Source of the DNA: Chara braunii
Lineage: Eukaryota > Streptophyta > Charophyceae > Charales > Characeae
Reading direction: 5' to 3'
Assembly: GCA_003427395.1 (NCBI GenBank)
Contig: BFEA01000035.1
Location: 128,722 to 163,625, forward strand
Length of the DNA: 34,904 bases
Shown here one piece after another: positions 1 to 9,978 of this stretch; the stretch's first letter is position 1, and each line of letters starts with the position of its first letter. A program made the position numbers and the translations under genes. Below the pieces are notes generated by a model. It was given only the letters and a program-made list of their open reading frames with translations, searched no databases and was not told the origin of the DNA.

Positions 1-1305
1 CCCGACCAGGTTGCTTGAGTGCATGTTTGTGGTGGCGAGACACAAGGTGGGACTTCGTGATGCAATTTGAGAGAGGCGACAGTGAAGGGCACCTACAACT
101 TGATCTGGACTTCAAGGAAGACGAGGAGTGACTTTACGGCTCCCCTCAAGTCAGGCGAGCTTGAGGGTGGCAGCCATATCTGCACCTACGGACTGCAAGT
201 TGCTGCTTTGATCTTCAACATTGACAGGGGATCCGACTTTGTACTTTGGGGTAGATGTTGACCCTCCTAGATGATAGGACACTAGTCTAGAGGATGCTAA
301 TTGGGTCAGGAGGACTATGTGAGAGGGGGGTGAGTTCTTTTTCATCTCAAGAGCCCGGCCACTCAGGCAAGTGTCGTGCCACCAGGGTGCCCATGTGTGT
401 CTGCATGGAATTGACTGCTTGTTGGGGTTCTATGGGTTCTTTTCCCATCCTCCATAGTCTTGATTGTGTGTGAGGTGTGTGAACTGCCTACTACCTGACG
501 AGTGAATGAATGGAGTATCTTGTTTGCCATGTGATATCTCTCTACAGTGCTTTGTTTATTTCATTCTGAACGGCTGTAGTCTACAGGTTCTTTCTGGGGC
601 AAAAGTTCGTTTTTCAATTTGGTAGGGACAAAGTAGGTCTTTGTGGAACTCTTGTTGGTTGGGACCCGGTTCTGACTCCATTGGGACAGTTTGGGACTCA
701 GTGGCACCGGGCCCAAACAAGAAGGGCCCCTCAGGCCAAATCTGTTGACGTCAGTTACCTTGCTCTATCTGATTGGGACTCTTTTATGCTTTCGGACCAG
801 GACACTCGCTGCAGAGGGGATCTCCGCTGAGACGTTTTATCAGACTTTACCGCACGATCCGCCGCCTGACTCGCACCTTGGACACCACTCAATTCTCTCT
901 TGCATTACGCTGTACACTTTGAATCTGATTTGCTGTGTCTTCACGGAGCTGAGTCCGGCTAGGCTTGGGAGGACCCCATACGTAGTCGGGCCAGACTGTG
1001 TGGCTGGATCAGATCTCTCTGATCTTTACTTCTTTTTTTGTTGTTTTGACTGCTCTCCAGTCCAAATGAATTGCCGCTCCGGCTAGGAGTTCTACCTTCT
1101 CTTCTGACTGATTTCAAGTTGTTTCTTTCATTGGGTTCATTAATGCCTGCGTCTACACGGTCGCAAAAGAGAGAGAGATAGAAGAGAGAAGCTTCAGAGT
1201 GTTGCTCTTGAGGGAGTGAGGAGAGGGAAGAGGAGTGTTCGTCCCAAGCAAGTAAGGAAATACGGACCCCTCTTGAGTGACTTATTGATTCCCTCGTCCT
1301 CCATC
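1..1305. other. Unassigned stretch upstream of element A gag
   Basis: No protein domain is recognisable here. The short open frames, including a 131-codon one at 691-1086, resemble no known family and most lack conserved features. By position this should hold the 5' LTR end and untranslated leader of element A. It does not visibly match the LTR family recognised at 6211 and 24063-25369, though, and I see no clean tRNA-complementary primer site. A purine-rich run (about 1165-1260) lies just before the gag start. Confidence 0.4.
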
Positions 1306-3000
1306 ATGGCATCTACAGTAGATTGGAATCTGCAAATGGACGCTGCCCCTGAGGCAGAGAAAGCGCAGTACTGATTCTTCTATGAGAAAGCATTGAAGAG
1401 GGAGGAGGAAGAGAAAGAGAAGGAGAGGGAGGAGAAGGTGAAGGCTCATGAAGCCATTTTCTGTACCTTGCCTGCCCTAACCGATGAGGAGGTGGGAGAG
1501 AAAACTGTTCCACTCCTCTGGGCTTTGGTACACATCCGGGCTGTTGAGAACCATACTGACCAACTCGCCAAAGTGTTCGACGAACTCAAAAAGTTGCGAG
1601 ACGACATGGCCCTGATGGCGCAGCAGCACCGTGACCAGCTGCAATAGTTCGCTAATGTGCAGCCAGCCCAAAGTACCCTTCCGCCTGCGTACCCTGCTTC
1701 TAGTGCTGCGTGTTAGTCCGTTCTTGCCCCTCTGAACGTGTCTTCTTCTACTTCTTCATCTTTTTTGAGTGTGACTAACAGCCTATCCAGATCTGCAGCA
1801 GGTCCAGACCCCGCTGTTGCTGCTGCTGCTGCTACAGCAACAAGTAGTAGTGCAGGGCATTCTGGAACTGTTGCAATCCCGAGTTTGGACCCAGCAGCCG
1901 CTGGTCCAAGCTGCAGCTTTTCCTATATGGATAGAAAGGCGGCCCAGATTCCACCTAAGTATGACGGAAAGGACAACATTGAATCTTGGATCAGCTCCAT
2001 GCGATCCTACTTCGATGTGCTGGGGACACTCCCAGTTACTCAGTCGTCGGTCCTAGGAACCAATGTGGAACCCGCTGTCTACTTCCATGTGCTGGGGACA
2101 CTCCCAGTTACTCAATCGTCGGTCCTAGGGACCAATGTAGAACCCGCCGTGAGAGGATTCTTGGAAATCCAAGTTGTACAAGCAGGCTATAAAAGGATAG
2201 ACCTGAACAAATGGCCGAAGGCTACGCCGGTAGCCACACTCGAAGAGCTCTTGATCAAACAGTATGTTGATCCACATGCTGCAGCCAAGGCTAGACTCAA
2301 GCTTGACAAGCTCAAGCACAACAAGTGAACCGGCACCATGCTCAGCCTGCAGCAGTACGTTAGTAAACTCTTTGCTACTCCGGATCTGGAGATGACTGCG
2401 CAGTCATGTCTGGATGTGATAAAAGGTACGGTTCCCTCTACTATAAAAGATCGCCTAGGGTTCGGACTCAACGCATATACAGATTGGCTAACCCTCATGC
2501 GGGACTTAGTCAAGTTGGAGACACAAGACCTCCCGGGTGGATCAAGTGGCAAAAAGACCACTGGCCGCAAACGGTTTCCAGGCACTAACCGTTGTGCAGC
2601 ACACAATCTGCTTGAGGCTGACGAGGAGACCCTCGTGGAGGAATCTTCCCTTGATGACGATCAAGAGCAAGACTACAGGGCATCTTGCTCTTTGTCAGCC
2701 CATGAATCTGAGTATGTGAACGACGATGAATCTATGAACGCCTTCAAAAGGACTGCCTTTAAAAGTAAGGGACCGAGGACCACAATGAAGAACAATACTA
2801 ACACCATTCTTCTTCCCAAGGGAGCGAAAATTCCACCCAAACCGGAAGATCCTGCCACCAAACCATGGGTAGATCTCCGGATTAGTGAAAGTGCGTGGAA
2901 ACACAGGGTGAAGAAAGGGGTTTGCCTGCATTGCATTAAACTGGGACACTCAGTCCAACAATGTTTCAGATTGCAGCAGGGGAACCAGCAACGGGGGTAG
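1306..3000 (+). pseudogene. Element A gag polyprotein, broken by four stops
   Basis: Gag would form the cytoplasmic particle that packages element RNA. One frame runs from the ATG at 1306 to the TAG at 2998. It starts with a Lys/Glu-rich coiled coil, then a Ser/Ala-rich linker, a capsid-like region (about 1930-2560), an acidic linker, and a CCHC zinc knuckle at 2923-2964 (CLHC, His, Cys with 2-4-4 spacing). Four stops interrupt it: TGA at 1372, TAG at 1645, TAG near 1713 and TGA at 2326. Two sit where Trp is expected and at least one where Gln is expected, so each is one transition from sense. The capsid region carries an in-frame 24-codon tandem duplication (2008-2151). The 3' end overlaps the pol frame by 40 bases. 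Confidence 0.8.
2008..2151 (+). repeat. 72-bp tandem duplication inside element A gag
   Basis: Two head-to-tail 72-bp units, 2008-2079 and 2080-2151, differ at only a handful of bases. Being 24 codons long, the duplication keeps frame. Each unit begins with the Tyr-Phe codons TACTTC and ends with the codons for Glu-Pro-Ala-Val. It lies in the capsid-like part of gag, where related gags normally have a single copy. Confidence 0.9.
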
Positions 3001-4451
3001 AGACATCATTGGCACACTTCACAGACGGAGAGGCGAAACATGTAAGTACAGATCCTTCTCTAGATTCTGATCCCACTCAGCAAAGCTCTCCTGAAACCCC
3101 ATCTGATGCTGATTCCAAGGCTGAGAAGATACACATTCTATACAAGGAGCCTTGGGTAGAATCGGAAGAAATTGACTTCCATGCTCTGTTGACGCGCTGG
3201 GCTCATATGAAGCAAGAAAACACGCAAGGGAGGACGAAGTTGATCTTCTTCAAACTCTACATTAATGGTCGTTACATCTGTGCGTTGGCTGATTGTGGTG
3301 CAACCGGCAACTACTTCTCACCGCACGGCATTCGTAAGACACGCTTGGGGATGAAGCAAGTGACCTTCCAAAATCCTTGTCGGACCCAAGTGGGCAACCA
3401 AGAGGTTGTCACATCTACGCATGCAGTCAAAGGTGTGCGCACTACCTTTGACACTGACCGCACGATCACGCATGAGTTGAACTTCTATGTCCTTGATCAG
3501 TGCCCCTTCGACGCGGTTATTGGCTTGGGCTGGTTGCAGGCCCAATGTGAAAGAACCACGTGGAAGGACTCACAATTCATGGTCAAAGATGCCATGGGAA
3601 TCGAGCGTTCAGTCCTCTTGGATGAGCCGCGCGAGTCCCAAGTAACTTTTCTCAATGCAATGCAATTGTACGAGTTTACAGCCATGCCCTTCGGTCTCTC
3701 GAATGCGCCAGCCACCTTTCAAAATCTCATGGATAAGGTATTTCGCAATCAGATCAACCGATTTGTTGTTGTATATCTGGATGACATACTAATCTTCAGC
3801 ACATCGATGGAGGAGCACATGAGACACCTTGAGGAAGTGACGCAGATCCTCAAGGATGCGCAGCTCCATCTCAACTTGGAGAAATCTGAGTTTGGGAGGG
3901 ACAACGTCATCTACCTTGGACATCGGTTGTCTGTTGCAAGCCTAGAGCCCGAGGCAACCAAAGTTGAGGTCATCCAAAAATGGCCTCAACCGGTGAATGT
4001 CCGCGAGTTGCGTTCTTTTCTTGGTCTTGCATCATACTACCGTAAGTTTGTGCCTAAATTTTATATCATTGCCCGTCCGCTGTCCAGACTGACCAGCAAG
4101 AATGTGTCCTACACATGGGATGGGGAATGCACGACAGCCTTCCAAGCACTAAAGGAGGCTTTGGTGAGTCATCCGGTGTTCCGCATTGCAGATCCCAAAC
4201 TCACATTCGGAGTAACTACGAATGCCAGTTTGTATGGGATTGGTGCAATGCTGCAACAAGATGACGGCGATGGCTTACGTCCGCTAGAATTTAACAACAA
4301 ACGTATGCCCAGTCACAAGGTAGTTGCCTCCACTTACATGCGAGAGCTCTATGCCTTGAGGGAGGCACCAGACCATTGGAAGCACTATCTGTTGGGTCGC
4401 CATTTCAAAGTGTTATCGGATCACGAGACCTTGAAATGGATTCAGACATAG
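2961..4451 (+). pseudogene. Element A pol: protease, partial RT and RNase H
   Basis: This frame lies -1 relative to gag. It holds an aspartic protease with the motif Asp-Cys-Gly-Ala-Thr (catalytic Asp codon at 3291) and its C-terminal Ile-Gly-Leu-Gly segment near 3520. About 110 residues later it jumps into RT at the Met-Pro-Phe-Gly motif. The RT fingers and motif A, with the first catalytic Asp, are missing, so an internal deletion near 3668 has joined the protease linker to the RT palm in frame. The palm keeps Tyr-Leu-Asp-Asp (about 3772-3783). The thumb/connection and RNase H follow, but the first RNase H Asp has become Asn (Thr-Asn-Ala-Ser, near 4218). The frame ends at a TAG at 4449 where relatives have Gln. 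It cannot encode an active RT. Confidence 0.85.
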
Positions 4452-5059
4452 AACAATCCCTCAACTACACTGACCCGCTGGCTGCATGAGATTGTTGTGT
4501 ATGATTTCGAACTTAGACACAAGAAAGGTTGTTACAATCGTGTTGCGGATGCTTTGTTTCGCCACCCTGCGTACATGACTTGCCTTGTGGGTTCCTATGA
4601 CCTGCGTAAAAATTTGGAGGAGGAACTCATCAAGCATACTGCCAAGGATCCGAAACTCAGTCCCATCCTTTAGCAGATTCGGGCTGATCCTAGCAGTCAG
4701 CCTGATTTCCATGAGTGTAAGGGCCTTCTCTTCCGACGTTACGGGAAGCATGATCGATTGTGTGTGCCCAACCACGAGCCAATCATGACCCACTTCTTGG
4801 ATTTGGCTCACAGCCGTAGTGGACACTTCGGTGTTGAGAAGACATACGGGAATCTGTTGGAAAAGTTTGTGTGGCCTGGAATGAAAAGAATGGCACAAAG
4901 GTTTGTGGCTGAGTGTGAAGTTTGTCAGCCCATCAAACCGTCTCGACAGAAACCCTATGGGCTGTTGCACCCTCTTCCTATCCCTGATGGCCCGGGTGAG
5001 TCCGTTTCCATTGACTTCACGGACATGGGGAAAAAGAGCAGAAACGGCTATCACAAGTA
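4452..5059 (+). pseudogene. Element A RNase H tail and integrase zinc domain
   Basis: This continues the pol frame beyond the TAG at 4449. It encodes the RNase H C terminus (Arg-Val-Ala-Asp-Ala-Leu, about 4540-4560) and then the integrase N-terminal HHCC zinc-binding domain: paired histidines near 4810-4830 and Cys-x2-Cys near 4915-4926. The first catalytic Asp of the integrase core is at 5013 (Ile-Asp-Phe-Thr). A second TAG lies near 4672, again at a Gln position, and the frame ends at TAA 5058-5060. Integrase would insert the cDNA copy into the genome and probably came from the same polyprotein. Decayed. Confidence 0.8.
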
Positions 5060-5869
5060 ATGGTGATCGTTGATCGTTTCTTGAAATTTCTGAATTTGAT
5101 CCCCTTGCCACCTCACGCCCCAGCTGACCTTGTGATCCATGAGTTTAACAAGAGATACATTCTGCATTATGGCCCCCCGAAGACTCTTGTGAGTGATCGG
5201 GATACCAGGTTCATAAGTGCAGATTGGAAAGATTTCACCGCCCAGACCTACGACATGAAACTCAAGATGACGTCTGGTGGACATCCCGAAGCCAATGGAC
5301 TGGCCGAGGAGATAAACCAGACAGTGATCCAACTTCTCAGGGCTCTAATTGTACCTGATCAGAACTCTTGGGATGAGGAGTTGTCGATTGCGCAGAGGTT
5401 GTACAACAACTCCATCCACTCCTCCACCGGGATGACACCTAACCGGCTGCATCTTGGATGGAAAATCCGCAATCCTCTATCTTATCTGTTCCCCGAACAG
5501 CCACCTGGCCTAACACCTGGCCAGCCAGGTTAGAGCGCTAAGTTTGATCGCCTGCTCAAAGTTGTTGTCGCAGCTATGGAAAGGCGACGCAGTGCCATGA
5601 TTAAACATGCTAACAAAAAGTGCCAGCCTGCACCTTTCACAGTGGGAAGTTATGTCTGGGTCAAAATGTCTGAGTTTTCTGAAGAAGAAGGTGTATCACG
5701 AAAGCTTCTTCCTCAATACTACAGTCCGTGGAAGGTGTTGAACCAGGTAGGGAGTGATTCCTTTGGCCCTTCGTATACGATTGATGTGCCTGCTCATCTG
5801 CGCACATATCCAGTCTTTCACGCATCGAAGTTGTTTCCGTATGAATCACCCGAAACTTTCAAGTATTGA
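5060..5869 (+). pseudogene. Element A integrase core and C-terminal domain
   Basis: The reading frame shifts here, overlapping the previous segment by one base, and resumes at the Val-Ile-Val-Asp-Arg-Phe strand of the integrase catalytic core. The second catalytic Asp is at 5195 (Val-Ser-Asp-Arg-Asp) and the Glu at 5306 (Ala-Glu-Glu-Ile-Asn), so the DDE triad is complete across the frameshift. A TAG at 5531 interrupts the linker. The C-terminal beta-barrel (Gly-Asp/Ser-x-Val-Trp-Val and the Gly-Pro-x-Tyr region) follows, then a TGA at 5867. The DDE spacing and tail are those of Ty3/gypsy integrases. Confidence 0.82.
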
Positions 5870-6060
5870 GAATCGATGATTCCCCGCGCAATCAATGGTG
5901 GTCACGAGATTGATATGATTGTCGAGCACAGTGGGAAGGGAAAAAACAGACAGTACAAAGTCCATTTTCTGTACCACCCGTTGGATGATTTCTACTGGAT
6001 TGCTAAGAAGGACTTACTGTAGAGTGCACCGCGCGTCGTTAACGCCTACGAACGATTGAT
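5870..6060 (+). pseudogene. Element A chromodomain-like C-terminal tail
   Basis: This is in frame with the integrase after the TGA at 5867. The predicted peptide has the chromodomain pattern: an Ile-Val-Glu-His strand, a basic turn, Arg-Gln-Tyr-Lys-Val-His-Phe, an acidic-aromatic segment and a closing helix ending in Val-Asn-Ala-Tyr-Glu-Arg. A TAG at 6020 falls just before the helix. Chromodomains on integrase tails define chromoviruses and direct insertion to marked chromatin. The aromatic cage is only partly recognisable, so functional state is unknown. Confidence 0.65.
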
Positions 6061-6197
6061 AAGTTCTGAACAGCAACCAAAATTCACTGCTACCCTGACT
6101 CCTGCGGAACACACCCGATCTCTCTTTGCTATCTACGCCTACGATGCATTGTGCAAGGACTCTGATTTAGTTACTCGCTTGAAGGGACCTCGCTCTT

Positions 6198-6207
6198 GAG
6201 GGGGGGG
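6198..6207 (+). other. Element A polypurine tract
   Basis: A GA followed by a run of eight G lies three bases before the LTR start at 6211. This is the normal position of the plus-strand primer for reverse transcription, and it confirms the orientation of element A. Confidence 0.75.
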
Positions 6208-6210
6208 TAG

Positions 6211-6341
6211 TGTAATGACCCGTCAAAACACAAACTGAGAACAGTGCTGATTTCTGAAGTTTTGCCGATGGAATGGATACCTTGCTGAGATTCCCGCATT
6301 CTGCTGTGTTTTCTAAGTTTGTCTGTGTGTGCGTGCTTGTG
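6211..6341 (+). repeat. Truncated 3' LTR of element A
   Basis: It begins TGTAATGACCCGTCAAAACA directly after the polypurine tract. About 130 bp match, with scattered transitions, the reverse complement of 25369 down to about 25240, the first part of the solo LTR in element D. After about 6341 the match stops abruptly and the sequence becomes minus-strand integrase coding. The LTR therefore lost about nine tenths of its length at this breakpoint. Confidence 0.85.
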
Positions 6342-6605
6342 ACCTTACATCTGCGTACATACTCTATGCAAGCAGCCTTCATGCCAAGCCATGTATACGC
6401 GCGAACGAGGTTGGCTAATGTCTTCTGCCAACCGAAGTGTCCTTCTGTGTCGTGGCATTCCCTTAGGATCAAGCTACGGATTTCCTAGTTGTTGGGAACG
6501 CATAATCGATCAGCTACGTTGGTCTTCTCGAATAACAATCCCTCTGTAGGTCGCTATAAATAGGGTCTTGTGCATACGCCTCTTTGACTTTCTGTTGCAG
6601 GTATC
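6342..6605 (-). pseudogene. Element B integrase N-terminal fragment
   Basis: Read on the minus strand, this continues element B pol and gives an integrase zinc domain: His-Asp-Thr-Glu-Gly-His near 6450, an aromatic helix, and the first Cys of the Cys-x2-Cys pair near 6350. The second Cys and the whole catalytic core are absent because the fused LTR of element A begins there. A stop and a frame change lie between 6480 and 6605. It is truncated and non-functional. Confidence 0.75.
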
Positions 6606-6879
6606 TCCCTAAACGGCTCTTCTACTTAGAGCGTCTGCGACTACATTGTACTTTCCCTTGATAGGCTTTAGCTTAAAGTCAAACGGGTTTATCTCGACGG
6701 CCCACCTAGTAAGCTTAGGTGTCATCTTGGCCTGAGCCTTCAGCCACCTCAATGTCTCCTGGTCTGAATAGACTTTGAAGTGCCTCCCAAGCAAGTAGTG
6801 CTTTCAGTGATCTAGCGTTTGCCTGAGAGCGTAGAGTTCGCTCTCATAAGTTGACGTTGCTACCTTATCGGCAAAACAT
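6606..6879 (-). pseudogene. Element B RNase H C-terminal part
   Basis: This encodes the Tyr-Glu-Arg-Glu-Leu-Tyr-Ala-Leu helix, Tyr-Leu-Leu-Gly-Arg-His-Phe and the closing Val-Val-Ala-Asp-Ala-Leu-Ser motif of gypsy RNase H, ending at a TAG near 6606. Its N-terminal half is separated from it by a 163-bp non-coding insertion (6880-7042). At least one stop lies between 6795 and 6870. Confidence 0.8.
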
Positions 6880-7042
6880 TCATTTACATTACTTGGGTGG
6901 ATCAATCCCAAGGGAAGCCCTGTGTTGATTTGATAAATGTTAGCAAGATGATCCCTTAGAGACTATGAAAAAAAGTAGATAGAAGATATGGAAACAATTT
7001 TAACAACTACGTCAACAATCAATTTGTCTCGTAAAAAGAAAC
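6880..7042. mobile_element. 163-bp non-coding insertion in element B RNase H
   Basis: RNase H coding runs normally to 7043 (Ser-Ala-Arg on the minus strand) and resumes at 6879 (Met, then Asp-Lys-Val-Ala). The 163 bp between do not fit the protein in any frame. On the minus strand the insert starts GTTTC, is pyrimidine-rich in the middle and ends near TAAATGA. I see no inverted repeats and no certain target duplication. It could be a short retroposon or a fragment left by deletion. It is too degenerate to classify. Confidence 0.55.
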
Positions 7043-8045
7043 CCTAGCAGACATGAACTCTACGGGTCTTACCCATTGCCATCATCTTGTTGTAAGATAG
7101 CACCTATACTGTACTGACTTCCATCAGTACTGACAACAAAAGCAAAGACGGATCGGCTACCTTGAGGACTGGGTACTTCATCAAGGCCCGCTTTAACTTC
7201 TTTAGGGCCGATGTACAGTCTTGGTCTCGCTTCCAGATCGCTTCTTTCTTTAGCAGTCCACAAAGTGGTGCAGCGATGGCAGAGAAGTTCCTCACGAACT
7301 TCCTCTAGTAGTTTGCCAATCCTAAAAACGACCGCAGCTTTGTCAATGTGCGAGTCGACCAATCTCTAATCGCTGCTATCTTACTGTCCTCAGGTTTTAT
7401 GCCATCTCCATCTACTACGTGGCCCAAGTACAATACCTGCGTCTTGGCCTACTCACACTTCTTTGCGTTGATCTCGAAGTTAGATTCTCTCAACTTCTCC
7501 AAGACCTGCCTCAGATGAGCCTCGTGCTCCTTGAGGGTCTTACTAAACACTAGAATATCATCTAAATTTACAATCACAAATCTATTTAACCACGGCCTAA
7601 ACAAATCGTTCATACAACGCTGAAACATGGTTGGCGCGTTAGTTAGTCTAAAGGGCATCACAATAATAAACTCATATCTAGTCCGGAACGCCGTCTTGTA
7701 CTGATCATCAGGATGGACTTCTATCTGATGATAGCATGACTTTAAATCTATCTTGGAGAAATACTTTCAGCCATGCACCCGATGCAATAGATCATCTATA
7801 CGAGGCAACGGTTCTGCATTCTTCACAGTCACGTCGTTAAGACCTTTATAGCCAATCCGCATTCTTAGCTCTCCCTCTTTTTTGGGGACAAACATGACAG
7901 GTGCTCCAAACGGAGACGAACAGAGCGTAATCCAACCCTTTTCGAGGAGCTCGTCTAACTGCCTTGGGGACATTCTGTACACAACTCCCTTAGGAGTCCT
8001 GCTGCCAGGCTCTATCTCAATGCGGTGCTGGATTGGCCTCGACAC
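7043..8045 (-). pseudogene. Element B reverse transcriptase and RNase H start
   Basis: This is a nearly full-length gypsy RT on the minus strand: a Gly-Trp-Ile fingers motif and Phe-Val-Pro-Lys-Lys near 7870, Ser-Lys-Ile-Asp (motif A), Met-Pro-Phe-x-Leu-Thr-Asn-Ala-Pro near 7650, thumb, then RNase H up to the Leu-Gln-Gln-Asp-Asp-Gly segment at 7075. The active-site motif reads Asn-Leu-Asp-Asp rather than Tyr-Leu-Asp-Asp (near 7570), and a conserved Ile-Asp-Tyr reads Ile-Gly-Tyr. Stops occur near 7764 (TGA at a Trp position), 7448 and 7310. The enzyme is dead but the domain order is clear. Confidence 0.85.
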
Positions 8046-8209
8046 TACTCAGGTAGGCGGCTCGTATAAATCTACATACTCTTCCAGCAGCTTGGCAATA
8101 CGAAGGTCTGTCGACTCTTCCTTTTTAGGCTCAGTAACTGGCCTAACATAAGGTACAAAGACCTGTTCTTCTAGTTGCTCTTTCTTCCCTAATCTTGCAA
8201 ATGCAAGAG

Positions 8210-8704
8210 CGTTGAGGCAGCAAAATGTGCTAAGGGGTTGTCTACCCCTGACACATGAAACAACCGAGCAGTCTTAACTTCACCTGACGGGCTAGGGAGC
8301 CTACACTCGTGCTCTCTCAAATGGAGTGTGGCTCCTGCTGCCTCCACACAGTCCATTCCTAGGACCATATCGAATGGGAGATTGTCCTCTACGAGGAGAG
8401 TCAGGGAATGGAGAACCCTCTCTACCTTCTCATCTTTCTCTAGGTGAAAATACGCTTGGACTCCCTCGACGTAATCCTCGATTCACATTGTGCGATTGTC
8501 TGCGAGGATACTAACTATAGGTAGCTTTTGAACTTTTAAATTCAACTTTAGCTTTTGCACCGCTTTACGGCTAATATAGCGTCGGGTGGCCCCACTATCT
8601 ATAGGGACCCCTACTCTGCCTCTAAAAACGTCTACGTCTACTAGCACTAGTTGTCCCTTCCATCCTTTCTCATTTTCGCCCAGGCTGGCATTCTCTCCTT
8701 CCAT
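8210..8704 (-). pseudogene. Element B aspartic protease
   Basis: This would cut the Gag-Pol polyprotein. The catalytic motif Asp-Ser-Gly-Ala-Thr-Arg is near 8590, followed by Tyr-Ile-Ser, then after a TGA near 8482 the same frame continues to Met-Val-Leu-Gly-Met-Asp near 8350, the second protease signature. The 8483-8704 open frame is thus only the first half of the domain. Between 8046 and 8210 lies a poorly conserved Lys/Glu-rich linker to RT. Confidence 0.75.
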
Positions 8705-8894
8705 TCTTCTGCCAGACCTGTGAGGGAAGTGCCGAGAGAGACTCTAACGCAAGCGGTCTCTGGACAGCTACCTAGGCACTGGCCAGCGACCTCTGCCATA
8801 GACACATGTGGTTTGGGAGTTTCTCTGTGATGCGCACACTCTTCTCCACATGGTTTAGGGGTAAGGGCAGTTGCAACCCCTACCGGCGGTTGCC

Positions 8895-9290
8895 TTTTGC
8901 TGCCTCTGCAGCAGCTTGCCGGGCATCTCTATATTTGGGGCAGAACTTAATAATATGCCCTGGATCACCGCAGAAAATATACTGATCCGAATTTAATCTC
9001 CTCTACCATATAGTTTGTTTTATGCCCAACGCTTCCCAGGGTCTGCCTTGCGGCAGGCCAGGGTGCCATTCACCCTCCTAGGAGGTGATCGGTTGAAACG
9101 AGAGCGGTTTTGCGGGGGACCTTGACCCCTGCCTCCCTCTTGGCGATTTCCTCTATCGCCAACCCCCTGATCGCCCTGTCCCCGACCCCCAGAGGCCCGA
9201 CCCCCTTGGCCCCGACCTCCTCCTATTCCTTGCTGCCTCTCTCCAGCCGCGACAACAGCATAAGTCCTCCCCTAACCATTGCCAATGTCC
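8895..9290 (-). pseudogene. Element B gag C terminus: RGG linker and zinc knuckle
   Basis: The minus-strand frame gives a Gly/Arg/Gln-rich basic segment with several Gly-Gly-Arg-Gly repeats (9100-9265), suited to RNA binding, then a CCHC-type knuckle at 8940-8981. The first zinc-binding Cys is replaced by Tyr (TAT at 8979-8981, one G-to-A change from TGT). The remaining Cys, His and Cys are in place. Frame breaks separate the two parts near 9000-9050. I see no initiation codon for an independent gene. Confidence 0.65.
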
Positions 9291-9978
9291 GCCTCCTCTA
9301 GGCCCCACTCTATCTGACCGTAGGGGACCTCTTCCATACCACCTTCATCTAGCGTGAGGATCAGGTGATCCTTGGCCCAGACTTGGCCAGAGATAGTACA
9401 GCCTTTCCACTTTTGCCCCTTGTCCAAGTCTTCGTGCCAAGAAGTAGATGCTGGCATGGAATGGGCCTCAAAAGTCACATCACCTCCCTACTCAATGTAT
9501 TGTAGGTCATGGTGGGTTGTTTGCTCATTACGAAGAAGTGAGCATGCAAAGCGTCAGGCATGGTACAATAGAACTATTGGACTAACCGGGTCTCGGTCAC
9601 CCCACATCCAAGGATGGCGACCAACTCGTCCATAACTCCCTTGAGTGCCCTGACACTCTTCCACTGACGAGAGTGGATGGTTTGCAGCTTGTCAGAGGCC
9701 CTAAGCCCCTGAGTGGCGTCTGCAAACAGCTCGCGAAGCAACTTAAAAAACTCGTTGAGGGAGGTGATGATGGAATATGCTACCATGCCGTTTTCGCACT
9801 TATCGGCACGGGCGAGTGATTTGGTGAATCTCGCTGCTTCGTCCTTGAGAGCATGGGAGGCGATAAGAACTTGCTCCTCAAGCAAGATCTTCTGCAGGTG
9901 GACATAGGAGTTAATGTTCGCCTCCCAGTTGTCAAAGTTTTCCCCTTTCTTCCCACTATAGGAGTCCAGGAAGTTCAC
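9291..9978 (-). pseudogene. Element B gag capsid-like core
   Basis: The best-preserved piece is 9574-9978, a helical region starting Asn-Phe-Leu-Asp-Ser-Tyr-Ser-Gly with the Trp-containing segment typical of retrotransposon gag, running to Thr-Glu-Thr-Arg-Leu-Val-Gln. It continues after a break into 9272-9478, which carries a conserved Leu-Thr-Leu-Asp-Glu-Gly-Gly stretch. Identification rests on position between the coiled-coil N terminus and zinc knuckle, and on recall of charophyte gypsy gags. Confidence 0.7.

Noticed and set aside
691-1086. 131-codon open frame upstream of element A gag
   Set aside because: No recognisable domain and an internal-looking start. It probably lies in LTR or leader sequence, and length alone does not support a gene.
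1306-6060. TAG read as Gln (alternative genetic code) to explain stops
   Set aside because: TGA and TAA stops and frameshifts occur as well, and RNase H catalytic residues are lost, so plain decay is simpler.
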